DNA from: Lentzea aerocolonigenes
GTDB taxonomy: Bacteria > Actinomycetota > Actinomycetes > Mycobacteriales > Pseudonocardiaceae
NCBI RefSeq assembly: GCF_000974445.1
Contig: NZ_BBOJ01000024.1
Coordinates: forward strand, 1-64,000
DNA: 64,000 nt
Reading direction: 5' to 3'
This document shows, one piece after another, positions 18,154-26,997 of the stretch. The notes under the pieces were generated by a model. The model worked only from the letters and a program-made list of their open reading frames with translations. It was not told where the DNA came from and ran no database searches. Position numbers and translations under genes: made by a program. Every line of letters begins with the position of its first letter. The stretch's first letter is position 1.

Positions 18154-18334
18154 TCGGACTCCTGGGGAGTTGGGCCGAATGGGGACGGACCACCCTAGGA
18201 GCCGTTTGGGGGAAGACGACAGTGCCTGATCGGGTGGTTCCGCATCACTCTGTTGGTTCAGTGTGCACGCCTCTCGGGTGACTAAGCTCGTGCGTCTTCC
18301 CCCGATCGCCACGAAAACCGAAGAGGTGCTTCCC
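18154..18334. promoter_or_regulatory. Divergent control region of cassette 1
   Basis: 181 bp between the P450 and methyltransferase starts. Seen: minus-strand -10 TAGGGT at 18192-18197, the 20-bp conserved element at 18218-18237, an ATCACTC at 18244-18250, and a plus-strand TAAGCT at 18283-18288. The same order of elements is present in cassettes 2 and 3, with TTCACAC in place of ATCACTC. Confidence 0.65.
18218..18237. promoter_or_regulatory. Conserved palindromic element, copy 1
   Basis: GACAGTGCCTGATCGGGTGG, differing in one position from copies 2 and 3. Here the central palindrome is CCTGATCGGG, one mismatch from CCCGATCGGG. It lies 21 bp upstream of the P450 -10 candidate and 46 bp upstream of the methyltransferase -10 candidate, so a bound regulator could act on both promoters. 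Confidence 0.6.
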
Positions 18335-19153
18335 GTGGCAGAGACCCAGGACTGGGTGCCGCTCGGCATCGACACCACCGTGCCGAGCATGGCCCGCGTC
18401 TACGACTACATCCTCGGCGGCGCCCACAACTTCGCCGCCGATCGCCAGGTCGGCTCCCAGATCGAGAAGCTCGTGCCGGGCCTGCCCAGCGTCGCGAGGC
18501 TCAACCGCCGGTTCCTCGGCCGCGCGGTGAACTTCCTGATGGACCAGGGAGTTCGCCAGTTCCTCGACATCGGTTCGGGCATCCCGACCGTCGCGAACGT
18601 GCACGAGGTGGCGCAGGACCGCGACCCGGCGGCCCGGATCGTCTACGTCGACAAGGATCCCGTCGCCGTCGCGCACAGCCAGTTGATGCTCTCCGGCAAC
18701 GACAACGCCGCCATCGTCCAGGCGGACATGCGCGATCCGGAGGCCGTGCTGGCGAGCCCCGACGTGAGGCAGCTGCTGCGCTTCGACGAGCCGATCGGGC
18801 TGTTGATGCTGCTCATGCTGCACTGGGTGCCGGACGAGGACAGCCCCGAGAAGCTCGTCGCGCACTACCGGGACGCGCTGCCCGCCGGCAGCTTCATCGT
18901 GATGACGCACGTGGCCAAGGACCAGATCGACGAGAAGGTCGACCAGGCCGCCGACGTCGTGAACCGCAGCAAGAGCGCCGACCAGATGCACATGCGCACG
19001 CACGAGCAGGTCAGCGCGTTGTTCGACGGGTTCGAACTGGTCGAACCGGGCCTCGTCGGCTGCGGGGAGTGGCGGCCGGACGGTCCGGGCGACTTCGCGG
19101 ACGAGGCGTCCATGAACATGTTCCTCTACGCCGGGGTCGGTCGTAAGGGATAA
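18335..19153 (+). CDS. DUF574 SAM-dependent methyltransferase, cassette copy 1
   Basis: About 272 residues of the actinobacterial S-adenosyl-methyltransferase family (DUF574/Methyltransf_19). The family N-terminus ...VPSMARVYDYILGGAHNFAADR is followed by FLDIGSGIPT (SAM loop, about residue 78) and VYVDKDPVAVAHS (acidic ribose-binding residue), then LMLLMLHWVPD. The GTG at 18335 follows AAGAGG at 18321-18326; all three cassettes share this GAAGAGG...GTG arrangement. DUF574 enzymes are very numerous in filamentous actinomycetes, and the acceptor is not known. It is transcribed away from the P450; the GGDEF gene starts 102 bp downstream and has its own conserved promoter. Confidence 0.88.
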   Translation: MAETQDWVPLGIDTTVPSMARVYDYILGGAHNFAADRQVGSQIEKLVPGLPSVARLNRRFLGRAVNFLMDQGVRQFLDIGSGIPTVANVHEVAQDRDPAARIVYVDKDPVAVAHSQLMLSGNDNAAIVQADMRDPEAVLASPDVRQLLRFDEPIGLLMLLMLHWVPDEDSPEKLVAHYRDALPAGSFIVMTHVAKDQIDEKVDQAADVVNRSKSADQMHMRTHEQVSALFDGFELVEPGLVGCGEWRPDGPGDFADEASMNMFLYAGVGRKG

Positions 19154-19175
19154 AACCACACAGTAGTGTCGGAGG

Positions 19176-19220
19176 TTCACACTGTCGGCGCAGCGTGCGT
19201 CGACTACCGGTAGGTAAACT
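19176..19220 (+). promoter_or_regulatory. Promoter architecture of GGDEF gene, cassette 1
   Basis: TTCACACTGTCGG at 19176-19188 and TAAACTGCCGG from 19215. The distance from the first T of TTCACAC to the first T of TAAACT is 39 bp, identical in all three cassettes. The TAAnnT box is probably the -10, placing TTCACAC near -50, where an activator or repressor could bind. Confidence 0.6.
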
Positions 19221-19255
19221 GCCGGACACTCTCCAACCCATACAGGGCAACGGGA

Positions 19256-21343
19256 ATGACGAATCCGAGCCGAAGACCCGATGCCGCTCCACCACCGGAC
19301 CACGCCGCCGTCCGCGCGCGGGAAGCCTTGTCGCGCAAGTGGAGCTACCTGCTCAGCAGCGTCATCGTCGTCGCGCTGAGCAGAGACGAGCTGGACGCCG
19401 AACTGGGCGGCCAGCTCGACGCGTTGTGCGCGGCGCTGCACAGCGAGCCGTTCGACCCTGCTCCGTTCGAGGAGGTGGGCGAGCGACTCGTCGCTCTCGG
19501 CTACGTCAACGAGCCCGGCCTCCGGCGCACCGTCGACGTGCTGGGCAAGGGCCTGCTCGCGCTGGAGGAGTTCCAGGAGATCGAGCACTTCCCGGTGCGC
19601 GTCGTCGGTGGCCTCGGCGCGCTCGCCGCAGGGTTCTCGCTGGCCCGCGGCCGCTCGATCCTGGACCAGCAGGAGAGCATGCAGCGCTCGTTGCTCAAGG
19701 CCGCTCGTGACGCGCAGTGGGACCAGCGGCAGAGCGAGGCCAAGTTCGCGGGCATCGCGATCTCGTCGACGAACGGCATCCTGATCGTCGGCCTCGACGG
19801 CAGGATCGTGTGGGCGAACGAGGCGATCGGCGAGATCATCGGCGGCCGGCCCGAGCCAGGTGTCCGGCTCATGGAGCTCATCGCGCCGAACTCGGTCGTG
19901 GCGTTCCGCGAGATGATGGAGAAGGTTCTCGCCGAACGCGACGAGTTCGAGCGCGAGCCGATCCAGTTGCTGCGCGGCGAGGACGATCTGGCCAAGGTGA
20001 CGCTGACCGCGTCACTGCTGCGCGACGGCGACGACAAGCCGAGCCACGTGCTCGTGGTCGCCGACGACGCCACGGAACTCGCGCTGCTGCAAGGAGAACT
20101 GCGCAGGCAGTCGCTGCACGACGTGCTGACGGGCCTGCCGAACCGGCAGTTCTTCACCACGCACCTGGAAACCGTGCTGCGCCGCGCCGACCCGGAGTTC
20201 GGCGTGACCGTGTTCCACCTGGACCTCGACGCGTTCGGCCTGGTGTGCAACAGCCTCGGCGGCCGCGTCGGCGACAAGCTGCTGCAGCACGTCGCGCGCC
20301 GGCTGCGGGCGTTGATGTCCCACGAGCAGGCGATGGTCGCGCGATTCGACGGCGACGAGTTCGGCATCGTCGTGGAGAACACCGAAGCGACACCGGACAT
20401 CGCGACGATCATGGCCGCGATCAACACCGACCTGGCCGAACCGATCTTCGTGGACGAACACGGGCTCGCCGTCTCGGTGAGCGCGGGCGTGGTCCACCGG
20501 CCGTCACCCGACGTCGAGCCCACCGAACTGATGCGCATGGCGGACCTCGCGTTGCGGCAGGCCAAGAAGGACCAGCGCGGCCAGTGGGAGTTGTTCCACA
20601 GCAACCAGGACACCGAACGCAGGCGCGACCACGCGCTGGCCGTCGTGATGCCCGGCGCGTGGGAGCAGGGCGACATCGGCGTCTGCTACCAGCCCGTCCG
20701 CGTCCTCGCGACCGGTGAGCTCGCCGGCGTCGAGGCCGTGCTGCACTGGGACCTCTCCGACCGGTGCGCCGAGCTCGCCGACCAGACAGGACTCATCCTG
20801 CCGATGGGCGAGTGGCTGATCAGGATCGCGACCGGCCAGGCGCAGTGGTGGCGGCAGCGCGGTGAGCTCGACGCGCAGTTCGGCGTCCGGCTCACCCGGC
20901 ACCAGGCGACCGACGCGGACCTGGTGTCACGCGTGGCGAAGGTGCTGGAGGAGACCGGAATGCCGCCCGAGCTGCTGACGCTGACCATGCCGGTCGGCGT
21001 GCTGAGCGTGGCCGGCGCGGCGGAGAACCTGAGCACGCTGGCGGACACCGGCATCCGGATCGCACTCGACGACTTCGGCCTCGGGCCGCGTGACCTGGCG
21101 TGGCTCTCGGAGCTGCCGATCGCGTCGGTGTGCGTGCCGAAGGACCTGGTGCAGCGTCAGGATCCGCGCTCCGCCACGCTGGTCAAGGCCGTGCACGACC
21201 TGGGCGTGAACCTATGCGTCGACGGCGTCGAGACCGCGGAGCAGGCGAAGTGGTGGACGGAAGCGGGCGCCGACCTCGCGATCGGCGCCCACTTCGGTGC
21301 GCCCGAAGCCGCGGGCGACCTGCTCAAGAAGCTCCAGGGCTAG
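19256..21343 (+). CDS. PAS-GGDEF-EAL protein, cassette copy 1
   Basis: 695 residues with no membrane segments. The N-terminal ~150 residues are helical and unassigned, a PAS domain follows (about 155-280, ISSTNGILIVGLDGRIVWANEAIG), then GGDEF (SLHDVLTGLPNRQFF ... RFDGDEFGIV, motif DGDEF about 365) and EAL (GVEAVLHW about 490). Both catalytic domains deviate. The usual guanine-contacting Asn in the F-x3-ND stretch is Cys (LVCNSLGG). In the EAL domain the ELTE, LKID and VAEGVET positions read LTMP, VCVP and CVDGVET. A c-di-GMP sensor or scaffold is at least as likely as an enzyme. No RxxD inhibitory site precedes DGDEF. It ends in a CTAG shared with the stop of the opposing hydrolase. Confidence 0.85.
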   Translation: MTNPSRRPDAAPPPDHAAVRAREALSRKWSYLLSSVIVVALSRDELDAELGGQLDALCAALHSEPFDPAPFEEVGERLVALGYVNEPGLRRTVDVLGKGLLALEEFQEIEHFPVRVVGGLGALAAGFSLARGRSILDQQESMQRSLLKAARDAQWDQRQSEAKFAGIAISSTNGILIVGLDGRIVWANEAIGEIIGGRPEPGVRLMELIAPNSVVAFREMMEKVLAERDEFEREPIQLLRGEDDLAKVTLTASLLRDGDDKPSHVLVVADDATELALLQGELRRQSLHDVLTGLPNRQFFTTHLETVLRRADPEFGVTVFHLDLDAFGLVCNSLGGRVGDKLLQHVARRLRALMSHEQAMVARFDGDEFGIVVENTEATPDIATIMAAINTDLAEPIFVDEHGLAVSVSAGVVHRPSPDVEPTELMRMADLALRQAKKDQRGQWELFHSNQDTERRRDHALAVVMPGAWEQGDIGVCYQPVRVLATGELAGVEAVLHWDLSDRCAELADQTGLILPMGEWLIRIATGQAQWWRQRGELDAQFGVRLTRHQATDADLVSRVAKVLEETGMPPELLTLTMPVGVLSVAGAAENLSTLADTGIRIALDDFGLGPRDLAWLSELPIASVCVPKDLVQRQDPRSATLVKAVHDLGVNLCVDGVETAEQAKWWTEAGADLAIGAHFGAPEAAGDLLKKLQG

Positions 21344-22338
21344 ATGCTGCGCTGCCACGCGATGACCGCCGCGTGGTAGGCGTCCGCGTCCTGGGCCGCG
21401 AAGTTGAAGCAGTGCCCGTAACCGTTGAGGACGAACGCGTCGAACCGCGGAGCGTTCGGGAAGAACGGCCTCTCGGACGCTGCCAGTGCGGCCGAGGACG
21501 AGCAGTCGGCGCCGAGCGGCGGGGTGCCGCAGAAGTAGTCCGCGCTGGACTGCACCGACATCACCGGCGCGGTGATGCTGCGGCTGGAGGGGATCACGAT
21601 GTTGTTCATGAGGATGGCGGTGACGGACTCGTTGGACGAGAACGCGTCCTTTGTGGACTCTTCGTAGTCGATCACCGCCTGGTTCAGCGGACCGGGCTTG
21701 TGGAACGTGTCGTAGCGGCCGCCCGGTGCCGTGGTCAGGTAGCCCGGGTCCAGACCCAGCCTGCTCAGCTTCGGGTCGAGCGTGACCGGGATCAGGCCGG
21801 TGAGCGCGGGCACCACTCTGGTGTAGTCCCACTGGTCGGCCATGCCAGTGGTCAGCACGCCGTCGACGTCGTGGTAGGTGCCCGCCTCCGCGAGTGCGAC
21901 CGCGGAGCCGATGGAGTGGCCGCCGACGAGCACCTTCTGGAACTGCGGGCGCAGGTTCTGGATCACCTGGTGCACCGCTTGGGCCTGGTTCGGGGTGTTG
22001 ATCAGCGCGCTCAGCGGTTTGCTGCTCCTGCCCGAACCGATCCGGTCCACCGTCATGGTGGCGATGCCGGCGTGGTTCATCGCCTGCCGCACCGAGCGGA
22101 CCTCGGGCTCGACCGGGATGTCCCAGTACGCGGTCGTGTACGTCCCACCGGGGACCAGGACCTGCACCGTCGTCGCGCCCTGCGGTACGCACAGGCTTCC
22201 GTACATGGTCTGCTGGGTGAGCCCGAAGGCCACCGGGGTGTACACGTCCTGGCAGCTGGTCTCGACCGCGTTCGCGGGAGCGGGCACGGGGACGAACAAT
22301 GCGAGCAATGCGGCGGCACAGAGCCGACGGAGACGCAT
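21340..22338 (-). CDS. Secreted alpha/beta hydrolase, cassette copy 2
   Basis: 332 residues. Signal peptide MRLRRLCAAALLALFVPVPAPANA, nucleophile GGHSIGSAVALAE (about residue 143), C-terminal GYGHCFNFA with the catalytic His. Cys residues are conserved with copies 1 and 3, plus an extra Cys next to that His shared only with copy 3. The open reading frame is intact although the adjacent P450 is not, so the hydrolase may still be useful or may simply not yet have decayed. A GGAGG ribosome site lies about 10 bp upstream of the ATG. The stop shares CTAG with that of the GGDEF gene on the other strand. Confidence 0.87.
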   Translation of the reverse strand: MRLRRLCAAALLALFVPVPAPANAVETSCQDVYTPVAFGLTQQTMYGSLCVPQGATTVQVLVPGGTYTTAYWDIPVEPEVRSVRQAMNHAGIATMTVDRIGSGRSSKPLSALINTPNQAQAVHQVIQNLRPQFQKVLVGGHSIGSAVALAEAGTYHDVDGVLTTGMADQWDYTRVVPALTGLIPVTLDPKLSRLGLDPGYLTTAPGGRYDTFHKPGPLNQAVIDYEESTKDAFSSNESVTAILMNNIVIPSSRSITAPVMSVQSSADYFCGTPPLGADCSSSAALAASERPFFPNAPRFDAFVLNGYGHCFNFAAQDADAYHAAVIAWQRSI

Positions 22339-22355
22339 CGGGGAACAACCTCCAA

Positions 22356-22798
22356 CTAACGGGGAACGGCCTTCATCACGAGGCCGACGGGGTGGACGGC
22401 GTTGGTGAACTTGGTGCGCACCGGCCGGACGGGGACCAGCTGCCGGACGCGTCGGGGTTCCGGTGGTTCGCGCGGTCGTGGTGCGGCGCGTGCGGGCTGA
22501 GGGTCACCTCGGTGCCGGAGGCCAGGCGCGCGCCGTCCGGACGCACCGTCGAGAGCAGGTCGCCGTGGTCGGCGGGATCGAGCCCGTTGCCGGTGAACAG
22601 GCGGAATCTGTCGAACATCCGCCCTTTGTGGTGCATCAGCTGCGGAATCGTCACGAAAAACGTTCGCACCGGGCCCGGACGTACTTCAGCCAGATCACCC
22701 TGACGCTGTGAATTCGAGGTGGACTCGAATCTTTTCCATAGCATTGGCAAGGTGTTCCCGGGAAATGGCAGCCTGCCGGATGCCGCCGGGACGGACAT
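22356..22798 (-). pseudogene. Cytochrome P450 pseudogene, cassette copy 2
   Basis: Relic of the cassette P450. The N-terminus matches copy 3 closely (GRLPFPGNTLPMLWKRFESTSN, then HKGRMFDRFRLFTGNGL). Several internal deletions follow, and the remaining segments recognisable against copy 3 are DHGDLLST, LASGTEVTLSPHAPHH and, in another frame at 22356-22440, the authentic C-terminus VRPVRTKFTNAVHP ... VPR-stop. The B' to I-helix region, the I-helix threonine, ExxR and the whole heme-Cys loop are gone, so it cannot bind heme. About 443 bp remain of a gene of about 1310 bp. Most junctions keep the frame; only the last is shifted. The start and AGGAG site are preserved. Confidence 0.88.
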
Positions 22799-22961
22799 CA
22801 TCGCTCCTCGCGACGTGGAAAGTGATGGACCACCATAGGAGTCATTCGGGTGAGAGTGACAGTGCCCGATCGGGTGGCCTGCGTTCACACCGGCGGCGTA
22901 ATGTCGTGAGCTTCGTGCCTGCCTAAGCTTGTGCGTCCGCAAACCCGAAGAGGTGGACGCC
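22799..22961. promoter_or_regulatory. Divergent control region of cassette 2
   Basis: Minus-strand -10 TATGGT (22832-22837), conserved 20-bp element (22858-22877), TTCACAC (22884-22890) and plus-strand TAAGCT (22924-22929), 40 bp from the start of TTCACAC. The P450 promoter is retained although the P450 is a pseudogene, probably because it also drives the downstream hydrolase. Confidence 0.65.
22858..22877. promoter_or_regulatory. Conserved palindromic element, copy 2
   Basis: GACAGTGCCCGATCGGGTGG, identical to copy 3, with the perfect 10-bp palindrome CCCGATCGGG at its centre. Confidence 0.65.
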
Positions 22962-23777
22962 GTGACGGATGATCGGAACTGGGTTCCGCAGAGCGTTGAC
23001 GTCTCCGTGCCGAGTCCGGCGAGGCTGTACGACTACATGCTGGGCGGAGCGCACAACTTCGCGGTGGACCGCCAGATGGGCGCGAAGATCGAGCACCTGA
23101 TGCCGCACGCGCGCAGCGCCGCCAGGATCAACCGGAAGTTCCTCGGCCGCGCGGTGAGGTTCATGGTCGACGCGGGGGTGCGGCAGTTCCTGGACATCGG
23201 TTCCGGCATCCCGACGGTGGCCAACGTCCACGAGGTCGCGCAGGCCGTGGCCCCCGAGTGCCGCGTCGTGTACGTCGATCGCGACCCGGTCGCCGTCGCC
23301 CACAGTGAACTGATTCTCGCTGGTAACGACCGGGCCGCCGTGCTCCAGGCCGACATGCGCGACCCGGACAGCATCCTGAACGCCGGAGAGGTGGGCCGGC
23401 TGCTCGACTTCGACCAGCCGATCGGTCTGCTGATGCTGTTCATGGTCCACTGGGTGCCGACCGAGGACGATCCGTGGGGCCTGATGAAGCACTACCGCGA
23501 GGCCCTGCCCAGCGGGAGCTACCTGGCGATCACCCACCTCGCGAACGACCACGACAACGAGGGCGTCAGGGCCGCGGCCACCAGGCTGAGCCAGGTCGGC
23601 GGGGAGCAGGCGATCGAACGCGGCAAGGACGAGATCGCGGCGTTCTTCGGTGAATTCGAGCTGGTCGAGCCGGGACTCGTCAGGTACGCGGAATGGCGCT
23701 CCTCCGGTCCGGGCGACATATCCGATGATCCCACGGTGAACGAGATCGCCTATGGATCCGTCGGACGCAAGCCATAG
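22962..23777 (+). CDS. DUF574 SAM-dependent methyltransferase, cassette copy 2
   Basis: 271 residues, clearly paralogous to copies 1 and 3 and closest to copy 3. Family landmarks: PSPARLYDYMLGGAHNFAVDR, FLDIGSGIPTVANVHEVAQ, VYVDRDPVAVAHSELILAG, MLFMVHWVPTEDDPWG. The GTG at 22962 follows GAAGAGG with the conserved layout; the in-frame upstream TTG-type extension lies within the promoter region. No inactivating change is visible in the SAM loop. It starts 160 bp from the P450 relic and is followed 103 bp later by its GGDEF partner. Confidence 0.88.
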   Translation: MTDDRNWVPQSVDVSVPSPARLYDYMLGGAHNFAVDRQMGAKIEHLMPHARSAARINRKFLGRAVRFMVDAGVRQFLDIGSGIPTVANVHEVAQAVAPECRVVYVDRDPVAVAHSELILAGNDRAAVLQADMRDPDSILNAGEVGRLLDFDQPIGLLMLFMVHWVPTEDDPWGLMKHYREALPSGSYLAITHLANDHDNEGVRAAATRLSQVGGEQAIERGKDEIAAFFGEFELVEPGLVRYAEWRSSGPGDISDDPTVNEIAYGSVGRKP

Positions 23778-23801
23778 GAAATCTCCATCGAGTGATATTG
23801 A

Positions 23802-23846
23802 TTCACACTCTCGGTCCACCGGAGTTCGACGGTGCGTGAGTAAGAT
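23802..23846 (+). promoter_or_regulatory. Promoter architecture of GGDEF gene, cassette 2
   Basis: TTCACACTCTCGG at 23802 and TAAGAT at 23841, again 39 bp apart. The TAAGAT overlaps a perfect palindrome AGATGCC-G-GGCATCT (23843-23857), which cassette 3 keeps as AGATGC-CGA-GCATCT; this could be an operator or a 5' mRNA hairpin. Confidence 0.6.
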
Positions 23847-23880
23847 GCCGGGCATCTGAGCCCACTGCGAGGCAGAGTCA

Positions 23881-25986
23881 ATGCCCAACCCGAGTCGAAT
23901 ACCAGACGCGTCGCCACCGCCCGATGACAATGCCCGGGCACGGCTGACGCTTGCTCGCACTTGGTCATATCGGCTGCTCAGCACGGTCGCGATTCCGATG
24001 GGCAGCAAAGATCTCGACGTGGAACTGAGCGGTCGGCTCGACGCGTTGTGCGCGATGCTGCACGAGGAACCGTTCACCACCGCGGTCGTCGAACAGGCCG
24101 GCGCGGATCTCGCGCGCCTCGGGCACCTCGGCCGGGACGGCCTGAAGTGCACCGCGGAGGTGCTCGGCAAGGGGTTGCTCGCGCTGCCGGAGTTCCAGCC
24201 CGTCGAGCGGTACGCGGAACGGGTCGTGCTCGCGATGGGCGCACTCGGTGCCGGTTTCACCGCCGCGAACACCGAGTCGGTGCTCACGCAGCAGGAGGTC
24301 ATGCAGCGGTCGTTGCTGAAGGCGGTGCGCGACGCGAACTGGAACCTCAGGGAGAGCGAGGCCCGGTTCAACGAGGTGGTCACGTCGTCGACCAACGGCG
24401 TGCTGATCGTCGACCTCGAAGGCAGACTGCTGCGGACCAACGCGGCGACCGGCGACATCCTCGGGTACGCCCAGGAGGAGCTCGTCGGGGTGCCGCTGCT
24501 CGATCTCATCGCGCCCGGCTTCGCCGAGATGCTGCACAACGCGATGGCAGAACTGGTCGACGGTGCGGTGGAGCGGGTCAGCCAGTCGCAGCGGATGGTG
24601 CGCAAGGACGGTGAGGTGGCGCAGCTGACGCTGACCGCGTCGCTGCTGCGCGGTGCCGACGACGCGCCTGCCCACTTCGTCGTGGTGGTGGAGGACGGCA
24701 CGGAACTGGCGTTGCTGCAGGGCGAGCTCAAGCGGCAGTCGTTGCACGACGTGCTGACCGGTCTGCCGAATCGCCAGTTCTTCACCACGCAGCTGGAGAT
24801 CGCGCTGCGCAACGCGGATTCCGAGCACGGCGTCACGATCTTCCACCTGGACCTCGACGCGTTCGGCATGGTCTGCAACGGCTTCGACGGCCGCGTCGCC
24901 GAACGGTTGCTGCAGCACGTCACCCAGCGGCTGGAAGTTCTGCTGGCGGGCGAGAAAGCGATGATCGCCCGGCTCGGCGGTGACGAGTTCGGCGTCCTGA
25001 TCGAGAACGCGGCGGCCACGCCGAGCATCGGCGTGATCATGAAGAGCATCAACGACGACCTGCTCGAACCGGCCTATGTGGACGGTCGTGGACTCGCGGC
25101 GTCCGTGAGCGCGGGTGTCGTGCACCGGCCGGACCCAGACTGGGAACCGTCCGAGGTGCTGCGCGCCGCGGAACGAGTGCTGCGCAAGGCCAAGAAGGGC
25201 AGACGCGGGCAGTGGGAGCTGTTCCACGCCGGCCAGGACGCCGAGGACCGCCGGAACGACGCGGTGGCCGTGGAGATGCCGGGTGCGTGGGAGAACGGCG
25301 AGATCGTCGTGCGGTACCGCCCGGTCGTGCGCCTCGGCGACGGTGAGATCGGCGGCGTCGAGGCGGTGCTGCACTGGGATCGGCCGGGTGCGGGCCCCCT
25401 GGAGCACGACGTGTGCCTGGAGCTGGCCGAGGCCACCGGGTTGATCCTGCCGCTCGGCGAGTGGTTGCTGCGGGTCGCGGCGGGCCAGTCGGCGTGGTGG
25501 CGGCAGCGCGGGCAGTTCGACCAGCCGCTCGTCGTGCGGCTCACCGCGCACCAGTCGGCCGACGCTGATCTGGTCTCACGCGTGGTGGGAGCGCTCGAGG
25601 AAACAGGGCTCCCGTCCGACCGGCTGATGGTCAGCATGCCCAGCAGGGCGCTGCCGATGGCCGACGCGGCCGACGACTTCACGGTGCTCGACCGCATCGG
25701 CGTCCTGACCGCGATCGACGACTTCGGGCTCGGCCCGCGGGATCTGGCGTGGCTCTCCGAGTTGCCGGTGAGGTCGGTGCTGGTGCCGCCGGACCTGACG
25801 AGGAGTCAGGACGCCCGCTTCGCCGTGCTGGTTCCGGCTGTGCACGAGTCGGGTGTGCGGATCTGCGTGGACGGCGTCGAGACCGCGGACCAGGCGAAGT
25901 GGTGGACGGAAGAGGGCGCCGACCTCGCGATCGGCGCCCACCTCGGAGCTCCGCTGGACGCGGGAGACTTCCTCAAGAAGATCTAG
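23881..25986 (+). CDS. PAS-GGDEF-EAL protein, cassette copy 2
   Basis: 701 residues, same architecture as copy 1: unassigned N-terminus (about 1-150), PAS (about 155-280), GGDEF, EAL. This copy alone keeps a canonical GGDEF (RLGGDEFGVL, about residue 365). However, the guanine-binding stretch reads MVCNGFDGRVAERLL, with the conserved Asn and Asp positions as Cys and Glu. The EAL domain is degenerate (GVEAVLHW; VRLTAHQS instead of the NxS strand; VSMPS instead of ELTE; VLVP instead of LKID). No membrane segments. ATG preceded by GAGG at 8-bp spacing. Its 3' end overlaps the opposing hydrolase copy 3 by 14 bp. Confidence 0.85.
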   Translation: MPNPSRIPDASPPPDDNARARLTLARTWSYRLLSTVAIPMGSKDLDVELSGRLDALCAMLHEEPFTTAVVEQAGADLARLGHLGRDGLKCTAEVLGKGLLALPEFQPVERYAERVVLAMGALGAGFTAANTESVLTQQEVMQRSLLKAVRDANWNLRESEARFNEVVTSSTNGVLIVDLEGRLLRTNAATGDILGYAQEELVGVPLLDLIAPGFAEMLHNAMAELVDGAVERVSQSQRMVRKDGEVAQLTLTASLLRGADDAPAHFVVVVEDGTELALLQGELKRQSLHDVLTGLPNRQFFTTQLEIALRNADSEHGVTIFHLDLDAFGMVCNGFDGRVAERLLQHVTQRLEVLLAGEKAMIARLGGDEFGVLIENAAATPSIGVIMKSINDDLLEPAYVDGRGLAASVSAGVVHRPDPDWEPSEVLRAAERVLRKAKKGRRGQWELFHAGQDAEDRRNDAVAVEMPGAWENGEIVVRYRPVVRLGDGEIGGVEAVLHWDRPGAGPLEHDVCLELAEATGLILPLGEWLLRVAAGQSAWWRQRGQFDQPLVVRLTAHQSADADLVSRVVGALEETGLPSDRLMVSMPSRALPMADAADDFTVLDRIGVLTAIDDFGLGPRDLAWLSELPVRSVLVPPDLTRSQDARFAVLVPAVHESGVRICVDGVETADQAKWWTEEGADLAIGAHLGAPLDAGDFLKKI

Positions 25987-26980
25987 TGGCGTGGCGCTGC
26001 CACGCGACGACCGCGTCGTGGTAGCGGGTCGAGTCGGGCGCGAAGTTGAAGCAGTGGCCGTAGCCGGTGAGGACGAACGCGTCGACTCGCGGTGCCTGCG
26101 CGTAGAACGGCCTTTCGGACGCTGCCAGCGCTTCGGAGGACGAGCAGTCGGAACCGAGCGGCGGGGTGCCGCAGAAGTAGTCGGACGGCGTCTGGACGCT
26201 CATCACCGGCACGGTGATGGCGCGACTGGCCGGAATCACGAGGTTCACCATCAGCGGCGTCGTGACCAGTTCACCGGCCGCGAAAACGTCCTTTGTGGAC
26301 TCGTCGTAGGCGACGACGGCCGGGTTCAGCGCACCCGGCTTGTGGAACGAGGTGTAGCGGGATCCCGGTGCCGTCGTCAGGTAACCGGGATCCAGGCCGA
26401 GCTTGCTCAGCTGCGGGTCGAGCGTGACCGGGATCGAGCCGGCGATCGCGGGCAACGCCTTGAGGTAGTCCCACTGGTTGGTCATCCCGGTGACGAGCAC
26501 CCCGTCGACGTCGCGGTACGTGGCGGCCTCGGCGATCGCGATCACGGAGCCGAGGGAGTGGCCGCCGATGAGCACCTTCTGGAACTGCGAGCGCATCCGC
26601 TGGACCACCTTGTGCACCGCGTCGGCCTGGCTCGGCACGGTGACGAGCGCGCTCAGCGGCCTGGTGCTCCTGCCGGTGCCGATCCGGTCGACCGCCATGG
26701 TGGCGATGCCGGCGTGGTTCATCGCGAGCCGGACCGAACGGACCTCGGGGTCGAGCGGGATGTCCCAGTACGCACTGGTGTAGGTGGCGCCGGGAACGAG
26801 GACCTGGACCGTGGTCGCGCCCCGGGGGACGCACAGCTTGCCGTACATGGTCTGCTGGGCGAGGCCGGAGCTCACCGGTGTCTGGACGTCCTGGCAGGTG
26901 GTCTCGACGGCGTTCGCGGGAGCGGGCACGGGGACGAACAAAGCGAGCACAGCGACGGCACAGAGCCGACGGAGACGCAT
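25973..26980 (-). CDS. Secreted alpha/beta hydrolase, cassette copy 3
   Basis: 335 residues. Signal peptide MRLRRLCAVAVLALFVPVPAPANA; nucleophile GGHSLGSVIAIAE (about residue 143); C-terminal GYGHCFNFA. Very similar to copy 2 but with a different C-terminal tail (WQRHATRSS) created because its stop lies inside the end of GGDEF copy 2. The ATG at 26978-26980 is preferred over longer in-frame starts because it gives the signal peptide and has GGAGG about 10 bp upstream. It starts 17 bp after the P450 stop, so co-transcription is likely. Confidence 0.87.
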   Translation of the reverse strand: MRLRRLCAVAVLALFVPVPAPANAVETTCQDVQTPVSSGLAQQTMYGKLCVPRGATTVQVLVPGATYTSAYWDIPLDPEVRSVRLAMNHAGIATMAVDRIGTGRSTRPLSALVTVPSQADAVHKVVQRMRSQFQKVLIGGHSLGSVIAIAEAATYRDVDGVLVTGMTNQWDYLKALPAIAGSIPVTLDPQLSKLGLDPGYLTTAPGSRYTSFHKPGALNPAVVAYDESTKDVFAAGELVTTPLMVNLVIPASRAITVPVMSVQTPSDYFCGTPPLGSDCSSSEALAASERPFYAQAPRVDAFVLTGYGHCFNFAPDSTRYHDAVVAWQRHATRSS

Positions 26981-26997
26981 GGGAGAACAACCTCCGG

